NCBI GenBank assembly: GCA_964543125.1
Contig: CAZIWX010000117.1
Span: 1 to 7,534 of the forward strand
Direction of reading: 5' to 3'
Origin: CAZIWX01 sp964543125
Lineage (GTDB): Bacteria; Fidelibacterota; UBA8477
DNA length: 7,534 bases
The stretch's first letter is position 1. Every line of letters begins with the position of its first letter. The notes below the pieces were generated by a model. That model worked only from the letters and a program-made list of their open reading frames with translations. It was not told where the DNA came from and did no database searches. The translations under genes and the position numbers were made by a program. Shown here in pieces: positions 5,894 through 7,534 of the stretch.

Positions 5894-5911
5894 GCAAGTA
5901 AAAATACTTGC
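5894..5911 (+). other. Perfect hairpin before the propeller gene
   Basis: GCAAGTA (5894-5900) and TACTTGC (5905-5911) form a 7-bp stem with an AAAA loop, 36 bases before ATG 5947. No T tract follows on either strand, so it is unlikely to be a terminator. It may affect mRNA stability or translation of the downstream gene. A possible -10 (TATGAT, 5853-5858) lies upstream but has no convincing -35. Confidence 0.3.
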
Positions 5912-5946
5912 CAAGAGTAAAAAAAGGTTTTACCATCCAAGGGATT

Positions 5947-7534
5947 ATGAAAAAGCAGGCACTTCTAAAAATGAGGAATTTATTTGCTATCCTCATACTT
6001 TCCGCTGGCCTATCTGGACAAGTCGATAGCACTGTATACATCGACGTCACATCCACCCACCTTCCGACCCAAAATGTTCTGAGCGGATGTTCTGTGGTTG
6101 GTGACATAGATAGCGATGGTGATTTTGATATTGTACTTGGCTCCACACCATTTGGGCCGGGCTGGAGTGGCCAAACCCACATTCTGATTAATGATGGTTC
6201 CGGATATTTTTCCGACGAAACCCTTACCCGTCTACCTCGAGATTCTGCTGACACCAATGGGATTACACTGGGTGATATTGATAATGATGGTGATCTAGAC
6301 TTGTACTTAGCTAATTGGCCACAAGGATTGTTAGGAGGAGGGCAGGATAACCTTTATCTCAACGACGGATTTGGCTTTTTTACGGACGCCACGGATCGAC
6401 TACCACAAGAAGAAACGGATAGTAGAAACGCATTATTTTTCGATGTAAATGGAGATAATAGCCTTGATATTATAATCGCTCGTTCTCCATCCCAACTGCT
6501 TTTAAATGATGGAACGGGTCATTTTACAGATGTATCAATAACACATATCCCACTAGGCACAGATACATTACATACTAGTAAAACTCTTGCAGTGGATATC
6601 GACAATGATTGGGACTTAGATCTTATTGTAGTCAATGCCTGGAATATTACCACCGTCAATCCACAGCAGGAGGAAATTTGGAAAAATAACGGTAACGGGA
6701 TTTTTACTCGTCAAGAGGAAATATTGCAATCGGATTTGGAAGATCCGGGATTAAGCGGCGACACTTATGATTTAAATCATGATGGCATTTTAGATCTGAT
6801 CGTCGCCCAGGTTTATCAAAATGAATTATATCTGAGTGCAGATGCCGACGCTTATACGAATGTCACTACTACTAATCTTCCTCCAAACTTTCGCACCGCA
6901 GACATCCAGTTAGGTGATATTAACTGTGACGGTAATCCGGATTTGGTGCTCGCCAATGGGATATACCCCAACCAACTGTTCCTGAATAATGGTGTTAACG
7001 TCTATACTAATTTGTCTGCTACTTATCTGCCGGATCTGGGATTAAGCAGTTGTAATGCGGTTAATCTGTTTGATATGGATAACGATGCCGATTTGGACAT
7101 TCATTTTGCCGCTGATGGAGACGGTCAAAACCGCTTGCTAAAAAATACCGGGAATTGGGCAGACACATTGCCACCGGTGATTCGGCATAATTCCAATCGG
7201 GGAACGTGGCAGGATTCCACTGGAAAGGGCCAATTACGGGTATTTGTGGAAGATGCCTCCCGCTGGATCAAACAGGTTTTTTTATACCGGTATGCGGACA
7301 ATACGTTACTGGATTCAATAAAAGCAAGGTATATCGGTGGTGATTTATACCAGGTGACAGTGGATAGTCAATTGGCTAACCGCTCCTGGCAGTACGCCTG
7401 GCGGGCTGAGGATTTTGCAGGGAATCAAAACCGGCTTCCCAGTCAGGTTGATTCACTATTTGGGTGGTTCCCACAACCATATATGGGCATTAGTGATAAA
7501 CAAGTTATGCCGTCTACTTTTGAAATTTCTGTCT
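5947..7534 (+). CDS. Secreted FG-GAP/VCBS seven-repeat beta-propeller protein, 3' end outside window
   Basis: The frame stays open from ATG 5947 to the right edge, 529 codons. Residues 1 to about 30 look like a Sec signal peptide: basic start (KK, K, MR), hydrophobic LFAILILSAGL, then SGQ. Seven calcium-binding motifs of the D-x-D-x-D-G-x-x-D type start near residues 52, 109, 165, 216, 274, 323 and 375, spaced about 50-57 residues, with intervening N-D-G-x-G-x-F-x-D turns. This is the pattern of a complete seven-bladed integrin-alpha-like propeller. From about residue 406 (DTLPPVI) an Ig-like beta-sandwich follows, with V-x-D-x-S, V-x-L-x-Y and a closing AEDFAGN. The protein is probably exported or surface-bound; ligand and role are unknown. 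The start is uncertain: TTG 5908, ATG 5947 (AAGGG only 3 bases away) and ATG 5971 are all in frame, and 5971 still gives a signal peptide. Base composition is visibly more AT-rich than the genes to the left. Confidence 0.88.
   Translation, partial: MKKQALLKMRNLFAILILSAGLSGQVDSTVYIDVTSTHLPTQNVLSGCSVVGDIDSDGDFDIVLGSTPFGPGWSGQTHILINDGSGYFSDETLTRLPRDSADTNGITLGDIDNDGDLDLYLANWPQGLLGGGQDNLYLNDGFGFFTDATDRLPQEETDSRNALFFDVNGDNSLDIIIARSPSQLLLNDGTGHFTDVSITHIPLGTDTLHTSKTLAVDIDNDWDLDLIVVNAWNITTVNPQQEEIWKNNGNGIFTRQEEILQSDLEDPGLSGDTYDLNHDGILDLIVAQVYQNELYLSADADAYTNVTTTNLPPNFRTADIQLGDINCDGNPDLVLANGIYPNQLFLNNGVNVYTNLSATYLPDLGLSSCNAVNLFDMDNDADLDIHFAADGDGQNRLLKNTGNWADTLPPVIRHNSNRGTWQDSTGKGQLRVFVEDASRWIKQVFLYRYADNTLLDSIKARYIGGDLYQVTVDSQLANRSWQYAWRAEDFAGNQNRLPSQVDSLFGWFPQPYMGISDKQVMPSTFEISV

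Noticed and set aside
5883..6257. 124-residue minus-strand ORF under the start of the propeller gene
   Set aside because: It is antisense to the signal peptide and first calcium-binding repeats of the propeller gene, which has clear family motifs; the minus frame has none.

Overview
The window carries two core biosynthetic gene groups, a superoxide dismutase gene and the start of a large secreted protein. From left to right: the 3' part of a fused orotidine-5'-phosphate decarboxylase/orotate phosphoribosyltransferase gene (left-truncated) and pyrD, both for pyrimidine synthesis (+ strand, 3-1984); a 5' regulatory leader (about 2135-2381); a tight operon aroH-aroF-tyrA, holding chorismate mutase, DAHP synthase and prephenate dehydrogenase (+ strand, 2408-4787); a 300-base convergent gap; an iron-type superoxide dismutase on the minus strand (5088-5666); a divergent promoter region; and a secreted FG-GAP/VCBS-type beta-propeller protein (+ strand from about 5947) that runs off the right end.

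The most interesting element is the leader in front of the aromatic operon. A strong sigma70-type promoter (TTGACA, 17 bases, TAATAT) is followed about 30 bases after the -10 box by a 40-codon ORF (2193-2315). This ORF contains eight consecutive aromatic codons, Tyr-Tyr-Tyr-Trp-Phe-Tyr-Tyr-Tyr. Downstream lies a perfect 11-bp hairpin with a T tract (2344-2381), and then the Shine-Dalgarno and ATG of aroH. The bases right after the aromatic codons can pair with the 5' arm of the terminator, giving an alternative structure. Together these are the parts of a ribosome-mediated transcription attenuator that senses charged tRNA-Tyr, and also tRNA-Trp and tRNA-Phe. It would control the first step of the shikimate pathway and the branch to tyrosine. 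The short leader ORF is easily missed by gene callers, and the in-frame ATG at 2354 that would lengthen aroH lies inside the terminator.

The three aromatic genes overlap by 4 bases at each junction (ATGA, GTGA). The DAHP synthase has an N-terminal ferredoxin-like domain of the kind used for feedback inhibition in the Thermotoga-type family, so the pathway probably has both transcriptional and allosteric control. The sod promoter carries a 7-1-7 palindrome typical of Fur-family operators over its -35 box.

Organism: a free-living bacterium, moderately GC-rich in the core genes and visibly more AT-rich in the propeller gene. The OMPDC-OPRT fusion order, class 2 DHODH, type I-beta DAHP synthase and a secreted propeller plus Ig-like protein would fit the wider FCB group (Neomarinimicrobiota/Calditrichota-like) or Chloroflexota-like lineages. 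This is inference from gene style only and the phylum is not resolved.
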